64,000 nucleotides of DNA from Gibbula magus (taxonomy: Eukaryota; Mollusca; Gastropoda; Trochida; Trochidae): the NCBI GenBank assembly GCA_936450465.1, contig OW388293.1, positions 43,110,982-43,174,981 on the forward strand, in the 5' to 3' direction. This document shows, piece after piece, positions 35,301 to 49,700 of the stretch. Every line of letters starts with the position of its first letter. Position 1 is the first letter of the stretch. The notes below the pieces were generated by a model. It ran no database searches. It had not been told where the DNA came from and saw only the letters and a program-made list of their open reading frames with translations. Both the position numbers and the translations under genes were made by a program.

Positions 35301-38300
35301 GAACAAATTTGTTATTCCCCAATGTTTCAGCTATATATAAATAAAGTTTCAGCTCTTAGGTGCAAATATCTTCGGAATGGTATATCCGCAAAGGTACATG
35401 GGGTCAGAAATTTTGAAAAAGTGTCTAAATTCCTAATGGCGGCTAAACCATGTGACTTACGAATTCTCCACGATTTACATTTTTCTCGCATTGCCATTGT
35501 GCATCTTTTATTAAAAGTTTCAAGTCTCTAAGTGCATTTTGAAAATTTTCCCAATGTTAAAAATGGACATTTGGATTCGAACTTTACCTCTAATGGCTTG
35601 ACCAATTAGGCCCAAAAGCTTCTCTTATCCACATTAAGGGCTATCAGCATGTAAAATTTGGTTGCTTTAGCCGTTTTTGCTGCATTTGTGATACAAAATT
35701 CTTGAAATAATGAAAATAAACAAACCAATAACAATAAGGATTAAGCCAAATGGCTGTATCCTTAATAAACACGCCAATAACAATAAGGATTCAGCCAAAT
35801 GGCTGAATCTTTAATAACTCTAGCAGTAATTCGCTAGATGTAATGACGGACTTAGGAGACGTATTCAACATTACAGCTAGCCTTAACAAGATTGGGCAAA
35901 TGGGGAATCTGAAATGTAGGTTTGGTGATCTAGGTATGGGTCAGAGGGTCATGACCTAAAGACCTATTTTATCTGCTTCTCAGCATTTCTAAGCAATTCA
36001 TTTATGGGGGAAAAACTCAATAAATCTAAACGCAATTTATAATTTTTTCTATAAAAGCTGTAATTCCCATGAACAAAATTTAATAGGTTTTGCATTTGGA
36101 AGTGGCGATGCTAAATTTTGTTACTCACATTCATGTGGTTGAATTTATTCAAAAAGAAGCCATATGTCCGAAGTTCCCATTTTTTGCTGTTTGTGTAGTT
36201 CCTGTCTGCAATTCCCATTTGTAAGAAATATACCCTTGGACTTCTTTGGTAACTCTCTTGTTTCATGCTGCAATATAAACTCATCATGAAAAAAACATGA
36301 AATACATCTAGATTAGAAACACATAGAAATAATTACACGAGAAAGTGTGTCATATGCCGTTTACAAAACGAAGGCTAATTTATGTTATGCCCGAGCGTAA
36401 GTCATAAGGCACACTTTCGAGTGTAATCATTTAGTCTTTACCAATGCAATCTATTATAACCACGTAAACATAGACATAACACGGGCCACGTATCCAGCGA
36501 CAATACGTCACGAACAAGTGTTTTCGAAAGCAAAGAGATACCTAATATAATGGCTGCAAACATGTTTCAAAATCGCTGGACAAACGTGAAATGGACATAT
36601 ATGCTCGTATCGGTAACTTTCGAAAAATCAAAATCGTGATATTAGTCGCTTTTGTTATCATCATTTCTCAATAAGACAAAACATAAAACGTTGTTAAAGA
36701 AGTCAGCAGACAGGAAAAAACAACACCTTAACTTGGAAATATCTAATTAATGCAATAGTTTTCATCACCGATGATTGGGTAATTTATATGTCTGTGGCAA
36801 TAGTGAAAATTCGGCAATAGCGTCAATGCCCAGGCACTCACTTAGTGCCAAGGTAAAAGCATTAAATTTGCTGAAAGTTCGTAGGCTTTAGTGCTACTGC
36901 CTGAGAAAAAGAGGTTTGTTTTTATCCCTACGGTATGTAGTATACCTTGTGATATAGTCGTCACCCTGTCTGGCTGTCTGTCCGTCCGTCCGTATTCATT
37001 TCGTTTCCGGAGCAGAACTCTAAAACCGTTCATGATATATTTCTGAAACTTTCTATGTGTATTACCCACTAACTGAAGTGGTGCCGTTTGATATTTTCTG
37101 AAATTTATTTATTTTCGTTTCCATAGAAACGTGTTGCATTTGGACTTTGTTCAGAGATACAGGAGGTTCGTTTCCGGAACACAGCTCCAAAATTCTTCAT
37201 CATATCTTCCTGATACTTTCCATGTGTTTAACTAACTAAGTAAAGTGGTGCATTTTGATATTTTCAGATTTCTGAAACTTTTTATTTTCGTTTCCATAGA
37301 AACGTGGTGAATTTGGACTTTGTTCAGAGACAGGTTCGTTTCCGGAACACAGCTCCAAAACCATTCATCATATCTTCCTGATAATTTTCATGTGTATTAC
37401 TCACTAACTAAAGTGGTGCCTTTTGATATGATGTTGCAGGCCTATTCCCAGCCGCGATATAAGAGAAATACTCTTGAAAGCGGCGTTAAACCCCAACTCT
37501 TTATACATTTAAAGGGATATTACTTTGATATCAGAATGTTAATATATATCCTTAGCATCACCCTGTGGTAACATACCAAAATAGTAGATGAGCCGGAACA
37601 CAGCTCCAAACCTCTTCATCATATCTTCCTGATACTTTCCATGTGTATTACTCACTAACTGAAGTGGTGCCTTTTGATATTTTCAGATATCTGTATTTAT
37701 TTATTTTTTCGTTTCAATAGAAACGCCGTGAATTTGAACTTTGTTTAGCGATAGGTCTGCTTCCGGAGCAGTACTCCAAAACACTTCATCGTAACTGAAA
37801 CTCAGTGTGTATTGCCCACTAACTGAAGTAATAATCTGTCAATGATGTGTTTTACAAATTATGTGGGACGGGTTGGATATGGCTGATGACCCTTGTTCTT
37901 TATTGCTAGCGGCATTTGAGCTAATGAAATACAGCGTCAATGTGCCATATATCAATGTGCGTACTCATTAATTTGTTTTGAACAGTGCTATCGTTGGGGC
38001 AAGGGGCGGGATAGCGAAGTGGTTAGCGCGTTCGGCTTCGGATCAATAGGTCCGGGGAACGAATCCCGCCTGGGGCACGGCAACTTTGTCTGCAGTAAAG
38101 AACTGTTCTACACGCAGTAAGGTGTGGGTGCAATGCTACACTGAATTTCAACGTAGTACTACCAATGGTTCGGTAGTTCCAGCCGATGCTCGCAGGCATT
38201 ACTCTGTGGTAACATACCAAAATAGTAGATGAGCCTTTATCTGTGGCTCAAACCACTGACCCAATGTCAAGGTAGATACAGCAGTCCTTATGTTTTACTT

Positions 38301-41300
38301 TCATTACACTATTGGGGGCGTTCTGTTACAGTGAAACAAAGGTCAGGAACTTGCTATACTAGTCTTAAAAGTAAATGGCAGGTTGATCAGAATGTTATAA
38401 ATTTGCCGAAGTTGCAAGTTGAGGAAACATTTTATTTGTCAAAGTTGTAAGCTTTTTGTATATAATTCTTAAAATGTTATGTTTGGTTTCTGTCACTACA
38501 GTAATTTTTTGTTCCTAAATTCAGGATATCTTAGGTAAATCTTCCTGTTTTAAAGGTTGATATTTGCTTATGTACTTGTCTCTAACTTCAAGGGCAGATA
38601 ACTCAAAAACTTAACAAGGGAACTTTATGATTTTTTTCAGGGAAGGAAGATACATATGTTCTGTATAAGAATCAATAATAAAATGACTCGCGTACAGTCA
38701 TTTCCGGTCTGTAGGAATTTTGAAAAACATGACATTTTTCAAAATGTAACTTTTAAACATGGGCCAAATTATCAAACTTAATTTATGCAACTTAATTTAA
38801 ACAATAGCTTATATCGTTGTGACCAAAATTGTAAATCATGACGACTTCGTAGCTCACATGGTTTAGCCTCCATTTACACTTTCTGTATTATAATGCCTGT
38901 TCATCGGTTGACTTGGAAGACGGCATGCTCCTTAGCAAGAGGTTGCGGGAACCTGGCATCTCATCTCTTTAGTGTTATTGTCATTATATTATTTCTAAAT
39001 ATCTACTTTCAGACTTGCAACTAAATAAAATAACCTTCATTGCAAATAAATAAAGCTGCTATATTCGTTGTAGTTTACACGTCTTACAGATGTATAAAAT
39101 ATTATCACTAATTGACTCTTTGAGATCAGAGGATTCGCTGGTGTAGTGCTTAGCGTCTTGGACTTGCAATCCAGCAACTAGAGTTCAAATCCCTATGAGG
39201 AAAACTTTTGTATTTTCAATGTTCAAAATTTAGTTTGTTTTGTTTGTTTAACTTGATTTCATTTCTTTTTTCACTTTTGTTAGTTAAACAAATCATATTG
39301 GCAACATTGTCCAGTTTGGTGTGCTGGTTACTTTTTTCAGTTAAATTTCTTTGTATATTATGCAAGCAATAAGCTGATGTCATGAAACTTTCGGGTACGT
39401 TAGCCTGTATACAAACTGATTCTATGACATCGGCCGATTTTGAATTTTCAACTTCTTTCATGAGATTTCTGTCCAATAAGTTAAAAATTGAAATCTCAGA
39501 AATCTCGAATAACTATGAAGTCAATATCACAAAACGTTCACCGAACTAAGTACAGTAACAACAGGTTGCTATGTCGACTGTACAGCAGCCTGACAAATGA
39601 CAGAAAATAAGGATTTCGATTTTTGGGGACAATCTTAGAATCAACATAGAAATTTCTTTTTTTAAAGATGTGAAATAGTAATACAAACAAACAAGTTAAT
39701 CATGGCGAAGTGTTAGGTCACCTGGTTGAGGCGCTATTTTTTTTTTATTTACAATGAAATTTCGTAATTTTCAGTTTGTTGGTATAAGATATACATGTTA
39801 CATTGGTAGTTTTGACAGAAAATTATCAGTGACATTCTTCGATCAAACATGGAGGTGAAGGTCAAGAGGAAGTCTAAAGACCTAAGTACTGCCGCGGCAG
39901 TCCTAGTATTCAATTATTATTATTGTTTTATTATTAAATTGTAACAAGCCCCCCTTTTATAAACAACTGTATTAATATATGAAAACATATTCTTTCTTCT
40001 TGTTGGTAATATTTTCAATAACATATGATTTAGTATCCATCTATGGGTCTTTTGTATTCTTTCGTTGAATGTTACTTTACATGATCTGATTGCCTTAATT
40101 TGCACCGTATTCAACCTATACCTGTGAATTAATTATGTGTAGTTTATGAATGTATCGTAGCGACACCGCGTCGATGATAACTATGAGATCAAATATATTT
40201 ACCAATGCTGATTAACGTGTCTGATAACAAGTCACAGACCCCAAATTTCAGACAATTGAAGTGATTAGTAATGAAAACTATTGCATGTAGACAGTGAAGT
40301 GAAGCGTAACTCGTTAGCAGACACGTTAATCAGCATAGGGAGATAAAAGTGATCTCATTTTTATCCTCGACGCAGTGTCCCTTTAAGTAAATTATCTATC
40401 AGATGGATACCTAATTTGACATTATAATGAATTACCTTATTGTTAATTCTAACACTGTCATTATTCCATATTGGCTGAGGCAAGATATCAGATTGTGTCT
40501 TTTCAGCGTTCCCCTTTTGTGTAATAAAACATCCCCATGATTTTATAACGTCTTACAAAAAGTCGTTAGTTTGTGGGGTACAAGGACACTCCATCGTAAT
40601 TGTTGCACTGTATTGATAGACATGCGCTGGGGATACGTGTATATTAAAAATATTATTTAATTTAGAATGGTTATTTGAATTGAAGAGTCTTTTCATCCCA
40701 CTTATTCTTTGAGACAGGGTTGTATGTCTGGTGCTCTAAACACACCTTATTATTTCTTGTTTGAAAGTTCAGTGGAAGAGTTATCTTCACAAAATGTTGA
40801 AAGATTACAGAAAAGTATCAGCATAAAATTAAACATTAAGACTGCATGTGGTTATGTTTACTCCAAGGTTACACTACCAAACATCCATGAGAATGCCAAT
40901 GGGACAACCATTTTCACTGATTTTTTTCGCTTTGGTTCATTCTCGATATATATTCGTAATATCTTTTATCAAATGATAATTTTGTTTAATTTTAGAAAAT
41001 CAGTGAGGTATGAAGATACGAAGTCACGAAAGCAAGTTGGGCAAATCGAGCAAACTGAATTCATTTTGCCCCAATGCATTGGGTAAGTCGGGACAAAGTT
41101 TTATAAACAATAACTAGTATTTTTCTTAATTTAGAGCTGTTCTATCAAGGAGCGCTTAATGTCAATGAAGGACACGTCCCTAAAGATTTGGATAAAGTAT
41201 AGACAACGTGTGACACTGTTCTCAAAGGAATAACAATGTGATAATTCGTTAAGGTACCCACGCTTCCCCCTTCTCCCATACCAAACAACAGATTACAACC

Positions 41301-43671
41301 GCAAACTATAAAGTTATCCCCCTCAGCGCACATATAGATGAATGCGCAAAGAATTGCAATCACCAGTTTACAATCTGTCAAATTTACAGAATGCGGAAAG
41401 AGCTGGGGAAAATCAAAGAAAGATTATTTATTGAAGGATACACGCCCAAACTTATCTGTACCTAATATGAAATCCTTTTGACGTCGCATTTACTGCATAT
41501 TGTTTGTATTGTGGTATGCATATGACGTCATGAATTACGTCCCATGTCATTGTTGACGCTACATTAGCAACACAATGTATACGTTTCCCTGATGAACACT
41601 ATGTTGTGAATCTGGTCGGAAATGAACTTATAATAAAGTTAATCTTCAGTATGAATGGCGTTGAGTCGGTGCGTCATAGAGTGTAATTATGACGTCGCAA
41701 TACATTGCATAGATACATTCATGGATACAATGCATAGAAATAGATGTACATTGAATTCCGAATGACGTTACATTTTAGAATTGAGTCTTGGCTTATATTT
41801 ATAAATAAACAATAATAATTTATTTTTCTGCCATGCAATCAGATTCAGTTGAATCAACTTTGTACATCGGAAAAACAGAATATTTATTTTTTCCACATAG
41901 TTCTAGATGCGCACTAAGAGGTAAAGTACGATTGTGTTTTTGTTTAATTTGAGAACGATGAAGATTTATTCTCCTTTTTAATTTCAATTCTGTTTTCCCG
42001 ATGTATTACATCCATGACAAACAATCATATAAACGACATATTTTGAATCACATGTCACATTTCTTTTTACAAAAAAAATAATTATTTGGTGGGATACTAA
42101 CCGAATGTTACTAACAAAATGTTACATGTCGCGCATCGTTTATCACCACACTATCTAACCAGGGGGTATCAGTATTAGAATCATATCTAGAATTTGTCGG
42201 TATTTTCCTTAAATTTGACTTTTGAAAATACGATCTTTCAGTATACGTTTCATCCTCTGGCTTTCATGTATGATATATATATATATAAATAAGATGAGTT
42301 GCTTCTCACGTGAAGTAAGGTAATATATAGAAAAGAGTAAACATCAGATGGTTTTGACTGGATCAATCTTCTTTAATACAATACGATGAGCTCATTTCGA
42401 CCAGTATATCGGTCTTTTCAAGTAAAAGAAGTGAAAAGACTTCAGATACTTGAAAAGACCGATATACTGGTCGAAATGAGCTCATCTTATTGTATTAAAG
42501 AAGATTGATCCAGTCAAAACCATCTGATGTTTACTCTTTTCTATATAATTCACTTCTTTCTTTTAAAAAAACAACTTAAGACATGTTTATATCAGTTGCC
42601 AAATTGTCTCGAACCTAGTAATTCCTCTGCGAAAGCCTAGGCCTTTACTACATATGTACGCCATGTTTTAATAACTGATGATTTACGCGTACATTGTCAG
42701 CTTGTTGACATGGCAAAACATAGGCAAACTGATTACATCCTTTACTTTTAGATCAGGGCGTGTAACGACGTAAGTTGTAATAAACGCGGTAAGATGTAAT
42801 AACTGCGGTAAATTGTAATAAAAACGCGGTAAGATGTAATACTGCGGTAAATTGTAATAAAAACGCGGTAAAATGTAGTAAAGTTTACTGCGGTAAATTG
42901 TAATACGATGTGCGGTAAATTGTAATATTTTCTTTTATAGAAGTTGATGTTGATGAAAGTAAAATTCACCAACCAAAATGTCCGTCTGACAATTCGTCCG
43001 TCTGATTTTGTTTCACTAACAGCTCTGATACTAATTGATGATATGTTTCTAAACTTTACAAATTTAATCACTATGATTTGCAGATGTGCTGTTTGTTTGT
43101 TTCGGTTTGTCTTATTTGTATAATTTATACAAATTTTCGAATTTTGAGTGTCATGAATTTGTTCTGCTCGCAACTCTGACAATAATATTTTGAATATAAC
43201 GGCACGTGAGAACATGCTATCATCAGTCCGCCAGTGGTTTTCATTATGACCACTACACAAATTTCTGCGACTACGGATAGATGATTCATGTAATGAGAAC
43301 TATTACCCTCTAAAGGAATTATAAATTGCATAAATTTGTAATATAAATGGTAAAAAGGAAAGAATAAAATTGGCATAAAACATGCTACAGCTCCTTTAAG
43401 CAAAATATTGACCAAACATGTGTGCCAATAACAGTTTTACACAATAACCTCAAGAAAAATAGAAAATATTTGAACGACGGCGCTAGTTTTCTAAATGAAT
43501 TAACATTTGAATTCAACACACACACAGGCACACACGCACACATGCAAACGTCTCCCAATTGACGCATTTCCACCCTGGGATGTTGTGCAATGATACTAGC
43601 CATCATGACATAAGTGAAATCATTTTGAAAATGACATTAAACCCTAATAATAACACACATACGCACCAACA

Positions 43672-43720
<49 letters not shown>

Positions 43721-46700
43721 AAATAATTATTTATGTTTTAAAATGTCTATCGAGAGTTTGGCTTGCCAGAATAGAGCAAAGGTACTAGCAGAAAATAATT
43801 TCAACTTCAAAAGTTTCCGCTTTCAATTAGGTATGGAATTAAATTATTTTAAGCGTTGCATGTAACATAATTATTTTTCTCATATCAACTGTAAAGTCAT
43901 ATACCCTAGGCTCATTTTGTTGGAATGGTAACACCGGAAGTTACGAACATGTTACATGGAACCTTATACTTTAACAGTTCAAGACAACATGATTACCGTT
44001 ACATAAAAATTCAAAAACTTGCTAAATGTAAAACTGTGGGTATGAATATGAATACAGTTTAATGAAGTGAAACATATGATAGGTTCAGCGATTCTGCAAA
44101 ACAATGGAATATATATTCTTCCATTATACACATAAAGTCACTGTTTCGTTTCCATAGAAACTCAAACAAACACAAGAGTCATCAGAAGATAAAATATCCA
44201 AACGGTCCCCTATTAACTCAGAGTGCGTTATTAGCATGTATAATCGATCTTTGATATAAATGATGATAGACTTTTTAATTATGTTAGTGGATTATACACG
44301 ACATGAATAGGTTTCAGAAAGATATGATGAATGGTTATCAATCTCTTCTCAGGAAACAACCTATCTATCTGTAAACGTGAACAGAGTCAAATTCTCGTTT
44401 TTCATGAAAACAAACAAAAATAATAAAATTTTCAGAAATCTGAAAATATCAAGAGGCACCACTCCAGTAAATTTGAAATACATAATATGTAAAGTTTCAG
44501 ACAGATTGACAGAATAAACCCTGTATACTCCCATGTAAGGCGGAGGTTTAATCAAAACAGTTCGTCTGTAAATTTTGGAGAACTTATGATTTTAATATGC
44601 AATAATACTTATAATAATACTCTCATTCAAAAAATACATATGTATATGTTCAATGAATGACCCAAATTCGGCATTCATGGCAGCTAAAAATTAGATGTAT
44701 GGTTATTACATTTTACCGCATTATTTATTACATTTTACCGCACTTTTTAGTAACATTTTACCGCACCCCCTTATTACAATTTACCGCAGTAAACATTATT
44801 ACATTTTACCGCGTTTTTATTACAATTTACCGCAGTAATACATCTTATCGCGTTTTTATTACAATTTATCGCAGTTATTACATCTTACCGCGTTTATTAC
44901 AACTTACGTCGTAACAGGGAGGCCCTTGCCCATTGGCATATGCACTTTTTAAAGATTAAAACAGGTACCGCAAATAAATGACTTTCATTTTCGACAATTC
45001 AAAGCAAAGAAATGATCACATATTAGTTTTCACAAACCTTGGATCAAATGCGAGCACTGAACAGTTGTACACTCTCGATATTTCATCATCAAAGGAAAAA
45101 TCGTTGTTTATTCTGAAACAAAAAAATGATCAATATCGTTCTACAATATCTAGGATCTTCTTGCACACGTTCCTTAATAATAAATTATAATTAGTTTCCT
45201 TCTAAATATGTCATTAACATTTCATGTCATTTCATTTGTGAAAAAAATAATATTCCCAATACACACCCAAATGAGTAGACCACACATTCAGCTGATGGTC
45301 GGTAAAGTTTGTCGTCACATACTTCCCATCCTCCATCTCCCATCTTCCCAAGTCTTAACTTCCGGTTGCACAAGATGTCATTGTTGTCCAGGTAACTGAA
45401 ACAAATTATTTACAACACAATAACATATAACGTTAAGTATCCCAAACGTTATTGCATAAGTATCAACCTACCTCCTTAAAATCGTTCATTTCAGACAGTC
45501 TTTTCAAGATCCTATCATATAGTAAGCATTGGTTACATTTCCGTTTCACTCGGTACTAGGCACTTACAACGTTGTACGTCCCTCCAGGAGTGTTTACACT
45601 GACAAGTGTTAGGTGGAATTACAATGATTGTTACCCTGATATGTTTCCTAAAAGGATGATGTGAAAGCATGGCGAAACTTTCTCAAACTGATATTGAAAA
45701 ACGTCTCATATCGTACAACATGAACCGTAAATGTTTTGACGAAAGTGCATCTCGTACCCGTAACCAGTAAGACCTTTGGTTCTTGAGCTAACGAGTTAAT
45801 CCATTGCGCCACGGAGGCAGATGAAAGACAACGGTATTTAAGCAACTTGTACAGAACGTGGCCGTAACTGGGATTTAAGACTATTTCTGGGATTTTACGA
45901 ACGACTCTATATTAAACGGGGATCTTCGATAACGCGAGAACAAAGCGTCTTTTAAACTTAAAAAACGGTTGATAAGATGGACAATCCCTTCTTTCTCGGA
46001 CCTACTAGAATGTGTGGACCATGAGAGTCGATTACATCCTTCGGCCCTTCGGGACCAAGGATGTAACCCCCTTTCAGCGACCCACAATCTCTGGTTAGTC
46101 CTCGAAATTGAGGTTTCTCCATTACTTAATATATAGCAATGACAACAATGGTATAATGACTGAATGCCTGCAAACACCTACTTATGAGAACGTGTGATTA
46201 GCGAGTGAAATCTATGAGTCAGACCAGGTTGACTCGTTATTAGATCATATGTATTTGAGACACCCTGTGATACGTGTTAGACATTAAGACATTAAGACCT
46301 CATTGAAAAATATAGACACATTGAAAGTAATACACATGATAATTCCGAACCATAAAAAGTGGAGAAATGTCTGTTATTTAAAAAGTTTTTTCCCAGTCAA
46401 CATATAGAACGAGTTTGTTATTTTCCAAAGCACTGTTGTTATAAGCGTACTAAAAAGGTGAGCAACCTGATTGAATGTTTTATACCTATTTCACTAAATA
46501 CTCGCTTCTTTGTGGATAGTCGTCGATTGTTCTGTTGGTTCTATTCTGAAGTTGTCAATCTCTTTGCCTCGATAATATGTGATATTTTGTTCTGCGTCTT
46601 AAATCGTGTGCCAAGTAAGAAAGGGAAATCAGTTTTAAATCAGTTATTTATTGGTGCGCGTCAATTAATTTTCAGATTTCTTTTATTATTTTTAATTACA

Positions 46701-49700
46701 TAACCCGTCTTCTCTACTTCTTCTTTTTCTAGCGATTGATATAATGTTTATAGATTATAAATGCTTTAAAAATCCGCGCCTCCTCAAAATGTAATTTCAG
46801 CTTGATACGGGATAATAATTTCCTTTTGTGTAATGTCGATTGTAAACTTCCAACTAAAGTTTGAATAGATAACCTGCAACTGTATGGGCACCAACCTGTG
46901 GTACGTTTGAAACAGGGCCTCTTGACTCATGCTGTTCATTTCTTCCTTTCCAGGTAAAATCACCTGTAAATACAATAATCCAACAATGAATCACAAGTAA
47001 GCATTTACAGTAATACAACAAGTGGATGTTGCGTTACCGGAGAATGCCATCATATGTGTTTACACCTTTTCTTCACGACATTCACATACATACGACACAT
47101 AATATTTCACAAAACTATCGTTCTTGCTCGGGTAGCAAACGCTTGTTTTGTAATAGTTATACTAACTTAAAGATACATCTATTGTGTTGTTTTGGGTCAT
47201 ATATGCCAAACGTTATAAATAGTGTTACTTTATCGAGAAGTAATGACTTTTGCCGAAAATTGCCGTTTTGATGATAGTCGACTCAGTATACAGGTGATAT
47301 AAAGGTAAAAGTATCAATTTCTGATCGAAAACCGGATAATGCGCCGTGGGTCGTGCAGTTTCGGTTTCTACACATGCATAATGATGTTTACTCGATTTTA
47401 ATTGGAAACTATTAATTATGATATATTTGGCGATTGGGAATGAATATGCAAGCTGAGTGAACTGTTTGTACTGTAAACAGCACATATGATGTGTTGGAAC
47501 GTATTAGAGCCAAATAAAATTTTATAAAACACAACGGATGGAATATATGGCTACTGTTTATATTTGCAGTCCTTTTCTGCTGCGGGAAATACGGAAATGA
47601 GAAAAAAAATTTAAACCTACCCTTCCGTTCCTCCTCAGTTGTTCAAGGGCTGGATTTGTATATCCCACCATAACAGGATGATTTTTTAAAGGTTGCGTGG
47701 GTTCGGGAGTCTTGTAGGATTGTTGTTTAATGACCTTTAATAAGGGCCCAAGCTCAAGAAATTGATTTCGATCCTTCATCTGAAATGGTAATATTAAAAA
47801 TGGTTGTACAGTAAACCGTTTCAGTCAAATTGAGCACATGTGAGTAAATCATCTATACAGATAGAGGATGAAGACAACGTGTCATCAAGACAATTAATGA
47901 TATTAGGTTGTACAATCATGTAGCAGCAGGCCCGTAGCAACAGGGGAGAGATGTACGTAACGTTTGCATATAGGATACAAGTATCGTGTCTGACGTATCT
48001 AAATAGACAATGACAATAAACAAAACTGGCTCTATATACTTTGTAAGAAGTGAAGAAAATTCTGATAGTGCAAGTGGATGTTTGAATATAACGCATACTG
48101 CAAGTATACAAGTACAAGTATTGCAACGTTTACCCAATGTACCTTTAGAGTATGAGTAAGTCTAGGTACGAAGCTGTAATACCCCCCACTCCCTAAATTG
48201 GTGCTACGGGCCGGAGCAGTGTTGAAAGTTCCCTCAACTAACAGTTCACTGTCTTAGGATAACGGCTTTTACGATAGCTTGGTCTTTTGGTGTCAAAAAC
48301 CAAGATCCATTATAATGAGATATGAAAGTCGATTTTTTTTCCATGAAATGTGATTTGCATTATTCTTTCAAGTGATGTAATGATACTTTGCTAACTCACT
48401 TTTTAACAAAAGTCACATAAGCAGGATGAACCTTTAAACACACAAAATGAAACTGTCAAACACAATACAATTGCTCTAATAAATATATACGATCAGCAAT
48501 TCAGTATTGGGTTACCTAAAGCGAGAAGAAGTGTTTAATTAACAGTTTGAACTCAAATAATCTCAAATGTATTCACAGATCCTATGGCTGTAGGCCTTTT
48601 ATCAATTATTGTTTAAGTTAAATGTCTGACTAGCTTCTTATCATGCATGATAAAAGATGGTTTTTTTTTTATAAATGTCAACTTGGTCTCAAACATGCTG
48701 TTTACGTACAATAAATTAATTCTAAAGTTTGTAATTTAGTTTCTCTCCTGGGATAATAGTTAATTTGTGTAACAATTCAGTATCAACAAATTTTCCCTCA
48801 TATTTTCATACATTTTGCATATGGTGAATTTTTATTTCAATGGATTAGTCACTAAATAAGGAATTGTTGAAATCATTCAACTTATCCTTCACTCTCAGAG
48901 CACCGCATTCAAATTCTCAAACTAGGGTGTTGCTTAATTAATGTCCAAGTGTATAATAAAGAAAGTAGCGAAGTCTCTGGAATTGTATTGATACAGTTAT
49001 ATAGATCCATTAACCCTACACGCATAAAGGGCAGAACCCGTTACTGCTTATATACGCGATTCTACGATTTTTCAAACTATCCGAAATGATTCATTGTAAA
49101 ATTACCCTGCACAAATATTCTTTACTTGTGCATGAACTGATATACTATGGAATAGATGAGGTAATTCTCGTACATTTTGTTATGCAAACGCAATAAAATA
49201 GTTGAAACCCACCTAAAGAAAGCACATCGGTAAAAACAGCGGTTTTCGAAAAACAAACCCTAGGACATTTCAGCCAATCAACAACGAGCGATCGCAATAA
49301 CGGAAAAAAAGTGTCATGTTGTCTTGCTAGTGTTTTCATCCAGCAACATTAATTGACATTCGTGGATTATGTTATGAGTGATTTATCTACACATGGGAAC
49401 TATTTTTTTAAACAAAACGTGTGATGTCTTTGCTTTATTACATGCATTTGTGAGCGACCCAGAAGTGGACACAGCGTGCCAGTGTTTGTCGGATTGTACT
49501 TTTCAGATATAGTTTTCCGGATGAAAAACACATGTCAAAGTGAGTATATATTTGTATATATTTGTATATTTGTATTCATTTGTCATTGAGATATATTCGA
49601 GTGTAGATGTATCTGATAAAACCCGTCTAACAAAATTGATGCGATGACGCGATTTATTTTAGGACATTTTGTTTTGAATGAAGAGATAAACAAACACGAT

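Noticed and set aside
39126..39200. Functional tRNA-Ala (UGC)
   Set aside because: Acceptor stem does not pair and the T stem is imperfect; better seen as a tRNA pseudogene or SINE head.
42748..44914. Two proteins with identical FITIYRS repeats on opposite strands
   Set aside because: They are translations of the inverted, subrepeat-rich ends of one element, not genes.
45881..46177. 98-codon minus-strand frame in intron 3 of the METTL24-like gene
   Set aside because: No recognisable domain or splice support; not needed for the phase-consistent gene model.
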